Positions 1 through 10,905 of a stretch of 50,414 bases of DNA are shown one piece after another. Position 1 is the first letter of the stretch. Every line of letters begins with the position of its first letter. Source of the DNA: Nemertoderma westbladi (Eukaryota; Xenacoelomorpha; Nemertodermatida; Nemertodermatidae); NCBI GenBank assembly GCA_032718475.1, contig JAUCBJ010008676.1, positions 1-50,414 on the forward strand. Reading direction: 5' to 3'. Below the pieces are notes generated by a model. That model had not been told where the DNA came from. It made no database searches and was given only the letters and a program-made list of their open reading frames with translations. A program made the translations under genes and the position numbers.

Positions 1-1237
1 AATTAATGTGTAACACCGACTTCTAGTTACCGAGATACTGTATAGCAATTAATGTGTAACACCGACTTCTAGTTACCGTGATACTGTATAGCAATTAATG
101 TGTAACACCGACTTCTAGTTACCGAGATACTGTATAGCAATTAATGTGTAACACCGACTTCTAGTTACCGAGATACTGTATAGCAATTAATGTGTAACAC
201 CGACTTCTAGTTACCGAGATACTGTATAGCAATTAATGTGTAACACCGACTTCTAGTTACCGAGATACTGTATAGCAATTAATGTGTAACACTGACTTCT
301 AGTTAGCGAGATACTGTATAGCAATTGATGTGCAACACCGACTTCTAGTTACCGAGATACTGTATAGCAATTAATGTGTAACACCGACTTCTAGTTACCG
401 AGATACTGTATAGCAATTAATGTGTAACACCGACTTCTAGTTACCGTGATACTGTATAGCAATTAATGTGTAACACCGACTTCTAGTTACCGAGATACTG
501 TATAGCAATTAATGCGTAACACCGACTTCTAGTTACCGAGATACTGTATAGCGATTAATGTGTAACACCGACTTCTAGTTACCGAGATACTGTATAGCAA
601 TTAATGTGTAAAACCGACTTCTAGTTACCCAGATACTGAATAGCAATTAATGTGTAAAACCGACTTCTAGTTACCGAGATACTGTATAGGAATTAATGTG
701 TAACACCGACTTCTAGTTACCGAGATACTGTATAGCAATTGATGTGCAACACCGACTTCTAGTTACCGAGATACTGTATAGCAATTAATGTGTAACACCG
801 ACTTCTAGTTACCGAGATACTGTATAGCAATTAATGTGCAACACCGACTTCTAGTTACCGAGATACTGTATAGCAATTAATGTGTAACACCGACTTCTAG
901 TTACCGAGATACTGTATAGCAATTAATGTGTAACACCGACTTCTAGTTACCGAGATACTGTATAGCAATTGATGTGCAACACCGACTTCTAGTTACCGAG
1001 ATACTGTATAGCAATTAATGTGTAACACCGACTTCTAGTTATCGAGATACTGTATAGCAATTAATGTGTAACACCGACTTCTAGTTACCGAGATACTGTA
1101 TAGCATTTAATGTGTAACACCGACTTCTAGTTACCGTGATACTGTATAGCAATTAATGTGTAACACTGACTTCTAGTTACCGAGATACTGTATAGCAATT
1201 AATGTGTAACACCGACTTCTAGTTACCGAGATACTGT
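1..1237. repeat. 46-bp tandem satellite, about 27 copies
   Basis: Unit starts fall exactly at 1+46k for every copy checked (1, 47, 323, 415, 737, 967, 1105, 1151, 1197), so no insertion or deletion is seen across about 26.9 copies. Copies differ only by point changes; one recurrent variant (gatgtgcaac) occurs at 323, 737 and 967. Each unit holds GTAAC and GTTAC, a short inverted pair. The array runs off the left edge of the window and breaks mid-unit at 1237. Confidence 0.98.
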
Positions 1238-1629
1238 CGAAAATAATAAGTTAAATTTAAATAATAAATATATAAATAGAATTTGAGAACAAGTACAGCT
1301 AAATTAATTATTCAATCATATGAGACATAGCAGCCCTCCCCACCACGACCTTAAATTTATTTATGTTATATATTTCGATGAAACATCTTATACGTACATG
1401 ATATACACAAATTTGCCTAAGACAACTTAATAACTTTATCACAAGATATTTATATTACAAATATTCTACTCCTTTCGCCGATTCTTCGCAAAATAATTGA
1501 CCACCACAATACCAATAATAGTAAAGATAATACAAAGAAACAAAGACACAAAACGACACCACGGGGCGGATTCAAAAAGAAAATTATACTCCTCTTAGAA
1601 TTACAATTCCGGTCCAACATCCAGCCGGT
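1238..1629. other. AT-rich spacer, no gene called
   Basis: This is AT-rich sequence between the satellite and the GC-rich minisatellite. On the minus strand 1450-1600 stays open as the tail of a proline/serine-rich frame and encodes a strongly hydrophobic stretch followed by arginines. I see no other coding or RNA signal. Confidence 0.5.
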
Positions 1630-2359
1630 CGGCAGCTGCGCCGACGGGGGCAGAGACAGGGGCAGCGCCGATGGGGGCGGCGACGGGGGCGCCAATGGGG
1701 GCAGCGACGGGGGCATCGCCGACGGGGGCTGCGACAGGGGCGGCGATGGGGGTGGCGCAGATGGGGGCGGTGCCAAGGGGGGCAGCGACGGGGATGGCGC
1801 CGATGGGGGCGGCGACGGGGGCGGCACCGATGGGGGCGGCGACGGGGGCGGCGCCGACAGGGTGGGCGGCAGGGGCGTTGACGGGGGCGGCGCCGATGGG
1901 GGCGGCGGCAGGGGCGTCGACGGGGGCGGCGCCGATGGGGGCGTCGACGGGGGCAGCGACGGGGGCGGCGATGGGGACGGCGATGGGGGCGACGCCGACG
2001 GCGACGGGCGGGACGCCGATGGGGGCGGCGACGGGGGCGAAGCCGACGGGGGGGGGGGGGGGGGCGACGGGGGCGGCGACGGGGGCGACGGCGATGGGAG
2101 CGGCAACAGGGGCGACGCCGACGGGGCCGGCGACAGGGGCGACGCCGACGGGGCGGCGACAGGGGCGACGCCGACGGGAGCGCCGCCGACCGGGGCGCCA
2201 CCGACGGGGGCGCCGCCGACGGGGACGACGCCGACAGGGGACGACGCCGACGGGAGCGACGCCGACGGGGGCGGCGACAGGAGCGACGCCGATGGGGGCG
2301 GCGACAGGGGCGACGCCGATGGGGGCACCGCCGACGGGGGCGCCAGCGGGGGGGGCTAG
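1630..2359 (+). repeat. GC-rich, G-skewed minisatellite with open frames on both strands
   Basis: This is a low-complexity tract built from short units such as gacgggggcggcg, with nearly all G on the plus strand and a run of 17 G at 2048-2064. Its 3/6/12-base periodicity leaves several frames open. A plus frame from ATG 1671 to 2396 would encode an Ala/Gly/Thr-rich protein. A minus frame from about 2356 down to 1450 would encode a Pro/Ser-rich, extensin- or mucin-like stretch followed by a hydrophobic helix (GVVLCLCFFVLSLLLLVLWW) and a basic tail. The minus frame has a stop just upstream at about 2357 and no ATG at its 5' end, so translation is doubtful unless it is a spliced terminal exon. 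Repeat-driven openness is the simpler explanation. Confidence 0.85.
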
Positions 2360-3528
2360 AGGATCAACACCTATGAGACAAATAAAAATTGGTTAAATTT
2401 TAATATTAATTTTTTTATTATTACTTTCTATGTCTATCATACTACTATTGCCATCGATAATAAATTTAAATTATATAACTTTCCCTTATTATTTATATGC
2501 AGCAATTGTATATAAGAAAACTACTACTTCTATTGCATAGTTATTTACTTTTCATTACTTTAATATTATGGTTATACATAGTGATGTATATTTGTTTTTT
2601 TGTAATTTAATTTTTAGCCATCCTAAAATTTGAAAATTTTCAAAAAATTATACACCAGGGACACAAAACACATTGATATTTTTTGGATTAAATTATCTCG
2701 ATCGGGGCATTTTGAAATCCGGCCCTCTCTTTTTTTTTAAACTCTGCCTATGGTCCTGTCAGTTTTAGAACTGGACCAACAGTGTAGCCCTGAAGCTCCT
2801 AACAACTAATTCGGAAGTTAACATGTGTTAAAAGGATATGCTGTTTAATTTTAATTCCTAAACCAAGTTAAGTAAAAAACCTTACAGAGAGGTATGTACA
2901 GGAGTAGCAAACTATAGAGCAACTGGACTTATAGACGTTGCATGCATTCATTTATCAGCTAATGGCAGTCAGCTGATCGGTAGGTTTCGGCTCCCAAGTT
3001 TGTGTAGCTGCTTCCCATATTGGTTAGTTAATATTACACACCAATCGTCATTATGTAACCCTCCCTTTCCTTCTCCCATTTCGGACTTCACCCTCACGGT
3101 CATTTCCAGGATTAGACTCTTCATAATGCCTTTCACCGTGAAGTGAGACCTACCGTTCAGCTGACTGCCTTTAAATGATCACTGATTGCATCAAACATAT
3201 ATCGGTGCAGTTTCGCTACTGCTATACACATCTATCAGTAAGGACTTGATTGACTAATTAAAATTAATGAAAATAATAAATTATTTCCCATTGGACTAAG
3301 TATATGATACTCTTCAACTTTTACATTTAATTTTCACTTAAAGCTTTCTTAAATAGCGAAATATATTACATATTTATTATAAATTTTAAATTTTTTCATA
3401 GGACTAGATTGTTTATAATATAATAACCAAATTTATATTGGTCCATCGTACTGTTTTTGATACTCAAAGTGCTAATGATCGTTATCATTAACAGAAATTA
3501 TTAAACTATTTTTAATTAAATAGCTTAC
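2360..3528. other. Non-coding, AT-rich; downstream flank or intron of the minus-strand gene
   Basis: No convincing reading frame or RNA gene is seen. The stretch lies downstream of exon 3529-3736, whose donor at 3527-3528 implies that at least one more exon exists further left. I could not identify it. Confidence 0.4.
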
Positions 3529-3736
3529 ATTCGAGAAGCTGAAACTCATACGGTCCAATTGGTCTAACAGATGATATATGTAATTTTGAAGAGTCGAACA
3601 TTGTCCCCCCTTCTTCATCGGCTCCAAAACTACTTGATTTCGACCATCCAACAACATTCCATTGACCATTATATTGTTGGATTTGCTGATTCACATGTCG
3701 CCGCACTTGCCGATTTGTTAATGTCTGAGTTTTTGA
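3529..3736 (-). CDS. Exon (third seen) of an unrecognised minus-strand gene
   Basis: On the minus strand a pyrimidine-rich acceptor (TTTTTTTTATTTAG) ends at 3737. The exon then reads open in phase 0 for 208 bases and ends at a GTAAGC donor (3527-3528 on the plus strand), leaving phase 1. It encodes a hydrophilic segment including RRHVNQQIQQYNGQWNVVGW. The frame matches exons 4368-4595 and 7423-7699, and all junctions between the three are phase 0, which is the main support for the model. I do not recognise the family. The next exon, to the left, was not found. Confidence 0.6.
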
Positions 3737-4367
3737 CTAAATAAAAAAAAGAATTAAAATTAATTTATCACGTAAGGAAAAACATAATATGAACCGTTTC
3801 CGTAACAACCCTTAAAAATGTGGCAATTTGCCACAATATTAATTCTTAATAATTTACAACCATACTCATGAAGGTGGCAATATGCCGAAATTATATTATT
3901 GTAACTTAAACCACTGGACAACAGACCTCCGCCCTTACATCATTATCTTCACCTAACTGCTCCCAGGAGCAGTCTATATTTAAACCCTGTTATAACATGC
4001 TCTAGAAAAGTTAATATAAAAGAAAAGAAAAACAGAGAATTTTGAAAATTGTATTTTATCCTGTTAGGTTAAAAAAAATGAAATGTAAGTCTCGGCCTGG
4101 CAGGGCCTTGGATACTGAAAACTATTCCATGTACATTTCTGCAGTGTGCATTTCATTGAAAGAAAGATATTTTATAATTTAATTCTCCTCTTTATATTAA
4201 AATAACAAGAAAAATAAACTACAGTGCGTCCAATAAAATATTTTTTTCTTGGACCTATGAAATAAACAATTATTTTATTTATCTATGTTTATGTTTAATT
4301 ACATTGTATCATATTTTATTTAAGGTTTTAAATTACGTAATAAAATTAAATATTATAATTAACAAAC

Positions 4368-4595
4368 GTTCATTGCTCCCTGTCCCAGGAAAAGCGAGCT
4401 AAATCTACTGGAGTGAAAAACACCCTGTCGGATTGCTTTTCCCTCGGTGTTGACGGAAACGTTTTCTAGCACCACATCAGTTTGGATTACCCAACGAATG
4501 TCCTTAGTGATTTGAGAGGAAAAACACGGGCAACGGTTGTAATAGCCATATTGGCCGTCGCATACAACCCCACGATGAGTTGATTTAATGGTTGT
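4368..4595 (-). CDS. Exon (second seen) of an unrecognised minus-strand gene, Cys-containing
   Basis: The acceptor TTTAAATTTTAG precedes 4595 on the minus strand. The exon is 228 bases (76 codons), phase 0 at both ends, without stops. It contains a short aromatic/cysteine motif (VVCDGQYGYYNRCPCF) followed by an alternating hydrophobic stretch (RWVIQTDVVLENV), which looks like beta-strand secondary structure. The proposed donor AAC|GTTTGT is weak and is the least certain part of the model. Its upstream neighbour is exon 7423-7699 across an intron of about 2.8 kb that carries a piggyBac-like element. Confidence 0.55.
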
Positions 4596-5832
4596 CTAAA
4601 ATTTAAATTAATTAATTATTAGGCTTAAAGACAAACACGACCGAACACATTCGATCACCGTCAAACACATCAGAAGAACCTCATAAAACACTCAAGTCCA
4701 AAACACAATGACAACAAAAAAAATAACACAGAGTACCTATGTTTACATAAAATTAGTCAATCGTTACATTTCTATAAGTAATTATAGAATTAAATTGTCG
4801 CGATATTAAATATTCATTTCTTATCAGATCAGACCTGGCATAAATTTAAAACTAATAATTAAACGTAGTAGTTGGCCTGAGTTAAAGATGGTTAACACAT
4901 GGCCAGAGATCCCTAATGTTATATGTCATAAAAGGTTCCTAACAGAGAACCAGCTATTTCTATTCCACTGTTTTCGCTTGTGTTCTGTAAAAAGATCTAT
5001 CACAGGTAGGGGGAGGCGAAACTAGCCCTGTTTCAAATTCCATGCAAATTCATCAAAATTTGTAGAAAAATGTGTGGGAAGGATCCATATTACGAATCAT
5101 CAATTTTTTAGAAAATCATGACTCGCAATTTACCGGGTTGCAATTGTCCCAGTCGCAAATTTCGGAGTCACAATTGTCCGGGTCTCAATTGTCCTAACAT
5201 CTGTCAGATCATGTCTCTGATCATGTCAATGTGTCAAGTACATTGACATACATGTCCAGGAACATAATACTTAAAAAAATACTGGCCCTGAAGATACAGA
5301 TGATCTATAAAATCGAATATGTGATAGGAAGTTGTGTCGCCACTATTTTATCAAAAGCCAGCAGCGCCTTCACAATGAAATATTTAAAATTAGAAAATAT
5401 TTATTTCAATACGCAGACGGTTTTATTTTTTATTGTGAGTGGAATCGAACAATAAATTAGCTAAGTTTGCACACATCAATTAATTTAACTTCTGCCCAGC
5501 TACTTTAACATTTTCATTAAGTTTTCCATAAGCTTTTTTTATTTTACATTGGTTTTCCTCCTTCAGATCTATCCTTTTTAACCTCAATCGACTGCTCTGT
5601 TAATAATATGAACTATATTATGAAAAGTGGTGTAATTTTTCATATGTCATTATTAATTACATTTTTAATTTTGTGTCTAATTTTTAATTACCAAATTTTA
5701 TCTGGAGATTTAAAATAACCTATTGCCTAAATCATTATTAAAACTTTTTTTAGCTTTGAATCCGTCGCATAGTTATGTAATATATATTTTCTAAAAAAAT
5801 ACATTAGTAACCATTAATTTATACAGCAAGAC
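4596..5832. other. Intron sequence left of the piggyBac-like element
   Basis: AT-rich intron DNA of the minus-strand gene. Short open frames here have no coding character. A few caattgtcc-type short repeats occur near 5125-5195. Nothing else is supported. Confidence 0.5.
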
Positions 5833-7396
5833 TTAACCCTATTAAACCCGGGGGGGGGGGTCAATATGACCCCCCCGTGGTTTTTTTATTATAATTCTGA
5901 AACAAACGCAGTTGGGAATCTGACATTTTATGACTTTTCCTAAAAATCTATTGTCTTCCTAGTAGTGAAAACCGTTTTCAAAAATATTGGGTACTTTTCG
6001 AGTTATAGCACCATTTTTTAACCCTACTTTTGGCACTTTTTTTGAGACGTTTTTTGAAAATTACATTTCATTAAATATGAATTGTAACATTTCTATTTTT
6101 GATTTACACCGGTTTTTTGGTGTTAGAAATTGGATGGAATTCATATAAATTGATTTAGAATTTTCAAACTCGTTTTTTTCGGTGGGTGCCAAATTTTGGT
6201 GCCAGCACCAAATTTTGAAATATGTCAATTTTGTAAATTGATTGTTTGAAACTTGTTTTTTACGCAATTGGGGTTTTTTGGGGTTCTGGATTCGATAAAA
6301 TATATACGAGTTGCACCAAGCGTATCAAACTTGTATTTTTTCGGTGCTGTGTGCAAATTTTGGTGCTAGCACGAAATTTTGAAAATCCATTCAATAGATA
6401 AAATTGCTTGTGACAATTTATTTCTTGCGTTTTAGAGGTTTATGGCTGTTCTGAATTCAATGGCATATATAATTATCGAACTATACATATCAAACTTGTA
6501 TTTTTCGGATGGGGGTGCAAAATGTGGTGCTAGCACCAAATTTTGAAAACCATCAAATAAATCAATTGATTGTGTCACCTTGTTTCTTGCGTTATACGGG
6601 TTTGTGATGGTTCTGAATTCAATGGAATCAGCAAAAATTTCATAAGAGTTCTCAAACTTGTATTTTTCGCCGGTGGGTGAAAATTGTTGTGCCAGCACCA
6701 AATTTTGGAAAATATGCAAATTGATCAGTAGATAGTATCACCTTGTTTCTTGCGTTATACGGGTTTATGAGGGTCCTGAATCCGATGGAATCAATAAAAA
6801 CAGCACTGGACATCGCAAACTTGTACTTTTGGTGATGGGTACGAAATTTGGTGCTAGCACCAAATTTTTGCCAAATTACGCCGAAAAATACAAGTAGCAA
6901 TGATCTGGCATATTAGAAATGTATTCCATTAGAATCAGCGCCCTCGAAAACCTGAAAATGTGAATTTATAGCATCGTATAAGTGAATTAAAAATTTTGTG
7001 TTCTAACTGAAAAGTGCTGGTTACTTGTTTTTTTCATTTTTTTTCCTACGCAGAGAGGACTAAACAGCCATTTATAGTAATCATATCATTTTTAAATATT
7101 TTCCAATGTATTTTGCGCCCCAGAAAACCTGTATTGAAAAATAATCAGCCGAAAATGTAACTTTCAAATATTGTGAAAATTGTGCACTACTTGTAATTTT
7201 GGTGCTGCAATATAACCACCCCAGTACATTTTTTCGAAAATTTTTTTTTTCGGTCGGATCCAGACAAGTGATACCTACGTACAAACAAAAAATCAGACGT
7301 TTTCGTTAATATTTGTAGATTTTAGAGGGAAGGGTCAATATGACCCCCCCCCCGGTATTTGTACAACATTTTATAGCCCGGTACTAATAGGGTTAA
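5833..7396. mobile_element. Non-autonomous piggyBac-like element with TTAA target duplication
   Basis: The element body is 5837-7392 (1,556 bp), flanked on both sides by TTAA (5833-5836 and 7393-7396), the duplication signature of piggyBac-type insertion. The ends are inverted: the left begins CCCTATTAAACCCGGG and the right, read from outside in, begins CCCTATTAGTACCGGG. A subterminal inverted pair, a G/C run flanking tcaatatga, lies at about 5849-5877 and 7326-7353. The interior has no transposase. It holds about five diverged tandem units of roughly 160 bp around 6190-6870, each with gctagcaccaaattttg or a variant. Family assignment rests on the TTAA and CCC ends; no autonomous partner was matched. 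Confidence 0.85.
6060..6900. repeat. About five diverged ~160-bp tandem units inside the piggyBac-like element
   Basis: The core motif (gtgctagcaccaaatttt and variants) recurs near 6190, 6360, 6525, 6692 and 6848, spacing roughly 155-165 bp. Apparent minus-strand frames here repeat the same short peptide pattern and are by-products of the repeat. Each core is a small palindrome (ggtgctagcacc). Confidence 0.8.
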
Positions 7397-7422
7397 AGTG
7401 TAAGAAAACTGTCTAAACTTAC

Positions 7423-7699
7423 TCCTTGAAGTTGCAAGTCGTTCATTACAATGGAAAAGGGCTCCATTGTATCCGTTATAGGCATCATCTGGATGAGTTT
7501 CCGTGGTACACTCAATACATAAATTTTTATTGGAGACTCTTCTATGACGACAATGGGAGTCCCCCCAAATAACTCCCCGCGGTGTGCTGGTTCTATAATG
7601 CGAACCAAATCGCCTACCCCCACACTCTTATTGAAGAAATTAAGAGTCTCTTTGTGCCCTTTATTAAAGACACGGAACAACGAGCCTGTGACAATGTCT
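7423..7699 (-). CDS. Exon (first seen) of an unrecognised minus-strand gene, possible OB-fold-like segment
   Basis: An acceptor (TTTATTGCAG) lies just above 7699 on the minus strand. The exon is 277 bases, enters in phase 2 and ends in phase 0 at an excellent donor, AAGGA|GTAAGT, at 7421-7422. The 92 codons encode alternating beta-type hydrophobics such as VGVGDLVRIIEP and GGTPIVVIEESPIKIYVLS. The pattern would suit an OB-fold-like barrel, but that is only an impression. Upstream exons must lie right of 7699, but the next 1.9 kb is satellite, so they were not located. A piggyBac-like element ends 25 bases past the donor, inside the intron. Confidence 0.6.
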
Positions 7700-7837
7700 C
7701 TGCAATAAATATAATATTTATAATAACACACAAATAGTATTCAAATATAAATAAAATAATTCCCTGATAATGTACACAATGCAATACCGAAAAAGAAAAT
7801 CATGAAACATCACCACACGTCTAATATAAAACCAAAT
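7700..7837. other. Short AT-rich spacer (upstream intron of the minus-strand gene)
   Basis: Sequence between the exon acceptor and the 38-bp satellite. No feature seen beyond the polypyrimidine/AG acceptor. Confidence 0.4.
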
Positions 7838-9571
7838 CAGAACATTATGTTCAAAGCCACGTATTTTTTTCTACGTAATTGTGTTCTAACAGAACATTAT
7901 GTTCAAAGCCACGTAATTATGTTCTAACATAACATTATGTTGAAATCAACGTAATCGTGTTCTAACTGAACATTACATTCAAAGCCATGTCATTGTGTTC
8001 TAACAGAACATTATGTTCAAAGCCACTTTATTGTGTTGTAACAGAACATTATGTTCAAAGCCACGTAATTGTTTTCGAACAGTAGATTATATTCAAATCA
8101 ACGTAATTGTGTTATAACACAACATAATGTCCAAAGCACGAAATTATGTTCTAATATAACATTATGTTCAAAGCGACGAAATTGTGTTCTAACAAAACAT
8201 TATGTTAAAAGCCACGTAATTATGTTGTAACAGAACATTATGTTCAAAGCCTCGAAATTGTGTTCTAAAACAATATTATATTCAAAGCCACGTATTTTTG
8301 TTCCAACAGCAAATTACGTTCAAAGCCACATATTTTTGTTCTAACAGAACATTATGTTCAAAGCCACGTAATTGTGTTCTAACAGAACATTATGTTTAAA
8401 GCCATGTAATTGTGTTCTAACAGAACATTATGTTCAAAGCCACGTAATTATGTTCTAACATAACATTATGTTGAAATCAACGTAATCGTGTTCTAACAGA
8501 ACATTACTTTCAAAGCCACGTAATTGTGTTCTAACAGAACATTACGTTCAAAGCCATGTAATTGTGTTCTAACAGAACATTATGTTCAAAGCCTCTTTAT
8601 TGTGTTGTAACAGAACATTATGTTCAAATCAACGTAATTGTGTTCTAACAGAACATTATGTTTAAAGCCACGTAATTGTGTTCCAACAGCAAATTAAGTT
8701 CAAAGCCACGTATTTTTGTTCTAACATAACATTATGTTCAAAGCCACGTAATTGTGTTCTAACAGAACATTACGTTCAAAGCCATGTAATTGTGTTCTAA
8801 CAGAACATTATGTTCAAAGCCTCTTTATTGTGTTGTAACAGAACATTATGTTGAAATCAACGTAATCGTGTTCTAACAGAACATTACTTTCAAAGCCACG
8901 TAATTGTGTTCTAACAGAACATTACGTTCAAAGCCATGTAATTGTGTTCTAACAGAACATTATGTTCAAAGCCTCTTTATTGTGTTGTAACAGAACATTA
9001 TGTTCAAAGCCTCTTTATTGTGTTGTAACAGAACATTATGTTCAAATCAACGTAATTATGTTCTAACAGAACATTATGTTTGAAGCCACGTAATTGTGTT
9101 CCAACAGCAAATTAAGTTCAAAGCCACGTATTATGTTCTAACATAACATTATGTTCAAAGCTACGTAATTGGGTTCTAACAGAACATTATGTTCAAAGCC
9201 ACGTAATTATGTTCTAACACAACATTATGTTCAATTCAACGTAATTGTGTTCTAACACAACATTATGTTCAAATCAACGTAATTGTGTTCTAACAGAACA
9301 TTATATTCAAATCAATGTAATTGTGTTCTAAAACAACATAATGTTCAAAACCACAAAATTATGTTCTAAAAGAACATTATGTTCAAAGCCACACAACTGT
9401 GTTCTTACAGAACATTATGTTCAAAGTCACAAAATTGTGTTCTAACAGAAGATTATGTTCAAAGCCACGTAATTGTGTTCTAACAACACATTATGTTCAA
9501 AGCCACATAATTGTGTTCTATCACATGATTGACACGATAAGACACGTAATTGTGTTCCAACAGAACATTAT
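7838..9571. repeat. 38-bp satellite built on a 13-bp palindrome, about 45 copies
   Basis: The unit is about 38 bp and most copies contain the perfect odd palindrome GAACATTATGTTC, usually in the context aacAGAACATTATGTTCaaagcc, followed by acgtaattgtgttct. Copies are more diverged than in the other two satellites. Larger blocks of several units recur (for example around 8580-8830, 8800-9000 and 8940-9120), which suggests unequal exchange of multi-unit segments. No coding content. Confidence 0.95.
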
Positions 9572-9574
9572 ACA

Positions 9575-9593
9575 TATATATATATATATATAT
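9575..9593. repeat. (TA)n microsatellite
   Basis: A run of about nine TA dinucleotides directly abuts the end of the 38-bp satellite. Confidence 0.95.
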
Positions 9594-9989
9594 GTTGCCG
9601 TTATCCCAACACCAGGGGGGAAAAACGCCGATGCTGGAGACGTGACTTTACAGACCACTGAGCCCCGGCCAGTCACCGGATATTGATTTTGGAGAAGGAA
9701 TGATTTCTGAGATGCAAGTTTGCGGTTGATAAAAAGCTGCATTAGTTGGATATACTCTTTAATGTAACTTCCTATAGTTGAAACCTGTTCAACATCATTG
9801 AAACCTGATTAAGAATAATTTTGGGCTTCCCCAAATCAATATACACCAAATATTCACAATAATTATACACGATAATATAAATCCCTACGGTATATTATTT
9901 AATAACCCACTGTTCGCTCAGATTTTAGCCTACCTAATGTTCCCCAGATTTTCCCTCGGTCCTAGTCTTAGTGCCGTAGTGTCGGTGTC
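9594..9989. other. Unassigned sequence, no gene seen
   Basis: A moderately GC-rich patch (9594-9690) followed by AT-rich DNA. Short frames exist but none with supporting motifs. Confidence 0.4.
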
Positions 9990-10905
9990 GGTCGACCCTG
10001 TCGCTTGTCCGTTCCACCCCTCACGAACACCGAAGGGAACGATCATCGAGAACCAGCACGGCTTGGCTAAGGGTCGGTCCAGTCGGTAGACTCTGTCGCG
10101 TATCCGTACCACCCCTCTCGAACCCCGAAGGGATCGGTCATCGAGAACCAGTACGGCTTGGCTAGGAGTCTGTCGTGTCGGTGGACCCATTCGCGTGTCC
10201 GTTCCACCCCTCACGAACCCCGAAGGGTTCGATCATCGAGAACCAGAACGGCTTGGCTAGGGGTCCGTCGGTTCATCGCAGAAACCCAACCACCTAGGCT
10301 TTCCGAGTCCCTTTCAGGCTCGTAGTCGCTTCGGCAGCCGAGAAACTGCTCCGAACAGTCGGTAGGCCAGTAGAGTCTAGTCCTTTGTCTTTCGACCCCG
10401 TCGCGTGTCCGTTCCACCCCTCACGAACCCCGAAGGGAACGATCATCGAGAACCAGTACGGCTTGGCTAAGGGGTCTGTCGTCGGTTCCCGTCGCAGATC
10501 CCGGTACAAGCAGTCAGCGTTCCGAGTTCTTTTCAGTCTCGTAATAGCTGCCGTTGACCAGAGACTGCTAAGGGCAGTCCTCGTCGAACCCGTCCTGTGG
10601 CCAGCCCTTTCGCATGTCCGTCCCACCCCTCGCGAACCCCGAAGGGATCGGTCATCGAGAACCAGTACGGCTTAGCTCAGGGGGCAGTCGTTAGTCGGCC
10701 ACCCGTTCCGCGTGTCCGCTCCACCCCTCACGAACCCCGAAGGGTTCGATCATCGAGAACCAGAACGGCTTGGCTACTAAGGGGCTGTCGTTTCCCGTCG
10801 CAAATCCCTGACACAAGCAGTCAGCGGTCCGAGTTCTTTTCAGTCTCGTAATGGCTGCTGTTGGCCAGGGACCGCTAAGGGCAGTCCTTGTCCTTTAGGC
10901 CTGGC
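9990..10905. repeat. GC-rich repeat array, six cores, two carrying a copy of a coding fragment
   Basis: A core reading ccacccctcacgaaccccga followed by agggttcgatcatcgagaac and accagtacggcttggct recurs six times, starting near 10014, 10109, 10203, 10413, 10623 and 10720. The core includes a hairpin, CGAACCC-CGAA-GGGTTCG, perfect in some copies. Longer spacers contain gcgttccgagttcttttcag (10517 and near 10820), nearly identical to a piece of the split minus-strand reading frame at 26333-26362. Frames here are repeat by-products. Confidence 0.85.

Noticed and set aside
9399-9686. Plus-strand frame through the satellite end and (TA)n
   Set aside because: It reads the 38-bp satellite and microsatellite, and has no coding signature outside them.
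10294-10626. Minus-strand frames in the GC-rich array
   Set aside because: By-products of a GC-rich repeat with few stops; the coding fragment shared with 26333-26362 is a copied piece, not a gene.
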